From Heterodera schachtii (taxonomy: Eukaryota; Nematoda; Chromadorea; Rhabditida; Heteroderidae): a stretch of DNA of 64,000 nt. The stretch lies in contig SIJG01000007.1 of the NCBI GenBank assembly GCA_023374025.1, positions 1,717,852-1,781,851 on the forward strand, read 5' to 3'. Made by a program: the position numbers and the translations under genes. Positions 63,421-64,000 of this stretch are shown in pieces. Under the pieces are notes generated by a model that was not told the DNA's origin, did no database searches, and was given only the letters and a program-made list of their open reading frames with translations. The first letter of the stretch is position 1. Every line of letters begins with the position of its first letter.

Positions 63421-63929
63421 ACTCTCGACGCGGGGGATGACTATGACTATCGCTTGTTTACGCTCCCCGTCGCCAAAGTGACGTCCACCAAATCCACCAC
63501 CACTCCTTCCATCCATCCTTTTCACACAAACATTTTCATCCAGGGAAGCTCACGAGAAATGGCCGAGTGGGCAGATGCAATTTGCCCCCGGGGGTGTTTT
63601 TCAGCCGTGGGATGAATCTCGGCTTAACACATCAGGGCAGGCGAGACTCTCGAGGGTTGCTCGTCGGATCAGTGCACTCTCACGCCCCTTTCCTTTCATC
63701 GGCCGTTCTCTTCAGCACAATTCCATCCTATTTATTTCCTTTTTATTATCGTACTTCTTCCGCACGCCGACATTTTTTTTTTTTGATGGACGGATCTTTC
63801 GACCGAAAACATTGCCTAAGGCGCAACGAATCGGCGGCAGAAAATGCAAATGCGACGCAGCGGAGAAGCCCCGGGGGGAGGAAGGGAAGCCGAGCATTGG
63901 ACGGTGGGCAAATTAAGGGAAATGATTAA
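63421..63929 (+). CDS. 3' part of an unresolved gene (weak)
   Basis: A segment after CTGTCTGTCGAG reads TLDAGDDYDYRLFTLPVAKV and STKSTTTPSIHPFHTNIFIQ, which looks coding. Two later frames remain open to about 63929. One continues FAPGGVFQPWDESRLNTSGQ, the other ends DGSFDRKHCLRRNESAAENA. A 29-nt intron (63607-63635) would join the first and last, but is shorter than usual. No family recognised. Confidence 0.33.
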
Positions 63930-64000
63930 ATGTGTTGTTTTCGTATAAATCACACAAAATTGGGGAGGGAAAGGAATTTGGGGATTATTATTTGTCTGCT

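Noticed and set aside
61026..63525. Minus-strand frames of 405-688 codons
   Set aside because: The 52-bp tandem repeat explains them. The encoded Ser/Pro/Leu/Arg pattern repeats every 52 residues in every frame.
63607..63635. 29-nt intron joining the last exons
   Set aside because: It is shorter than any other well-supported intron here (the shortest reliable is about 38 nt), so it was not asserted as real.

Overview
The window is eukaryotic and almost certainly from a nematode. It carries a cuticle collagen gene with the nematode N-terminal domain, RxKR-type cleavage site, Gly-X-Y blocks and Cys clusters. It also has an orcokinin-type (NLP-14/15-like) neuropeptide precursor, an ShK/SXC-type secreted protein, and many introns of about 30-60 nt with T-rich xxCAG/TTTAG acceptors. 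Moderately GC-rich exons in AT-rich intergenic DNA, many minisatellites, and several GC-AG introns would fit a tylenchid cyst-nematode-like genome. That last placement is inference. No bacterial, viral or CRISPR features were seen.

Layout. 1-9.9 kb: a basic hypothetical protein (2-2042, open at the left edge), a small hypothetical gene, a purple-acid-phosphatase-like gene with a damaged active site (3495-5535), a seven-exon secreted protein of unknown family (6155-7813), and mitochondrial RBFA (minus, 7926-9835). 10-22 kb: a TMEM256 homologue, CstF-64/CSTF2 (minus, 11433-13675) and a roughly 33-exon Na/K-ATPase-alpha-like P-type ATPase (minus, 14221-22098). The ATPase introns contain large satellites. 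22-34.5 kb: a transposon-rich tract with nested foldback/MITE elements with 8-bp target-site duplications. Among them sit small genes, an ATP synthase subunit e gene with two MITEs in one intron, and a closely spaced, divergently oriented pair of cysteine-rich genes. 35.2-36.6 kb: a 1.4-kb polypurine satellite. 37.3-48 kb: cuticle collagen, the neuropeptide precursor (40471-40985), TMEM87 (minus, 41648-44968) and an ADP/ATP-carrier-like SLC25 gene (46234-48021). 51-55 kb: a patatin-like triglyceride lipase (ATGL/PNPLA family). 55-64 kb: mostly satellites, a large nested palindrome, and weak exon candidates.

Exon models were built by hand from splice signals and reading-frame phase. For CSTF2, RBFA, TMEM256, TMEM87, ATP5ME, collagen, PNPLA, SLC25, the neuropeptide gene and the 6155-7813 gene, every intron phase closes without a break. 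In contrast, the phosphatase-like and the ATPase-like genes both show phase breaks and both have lost key catalytic residues. They look like pseudoenzymes or decaying genes. The genes are not an operon. They are ordinary, independently oriented nuclear genes.
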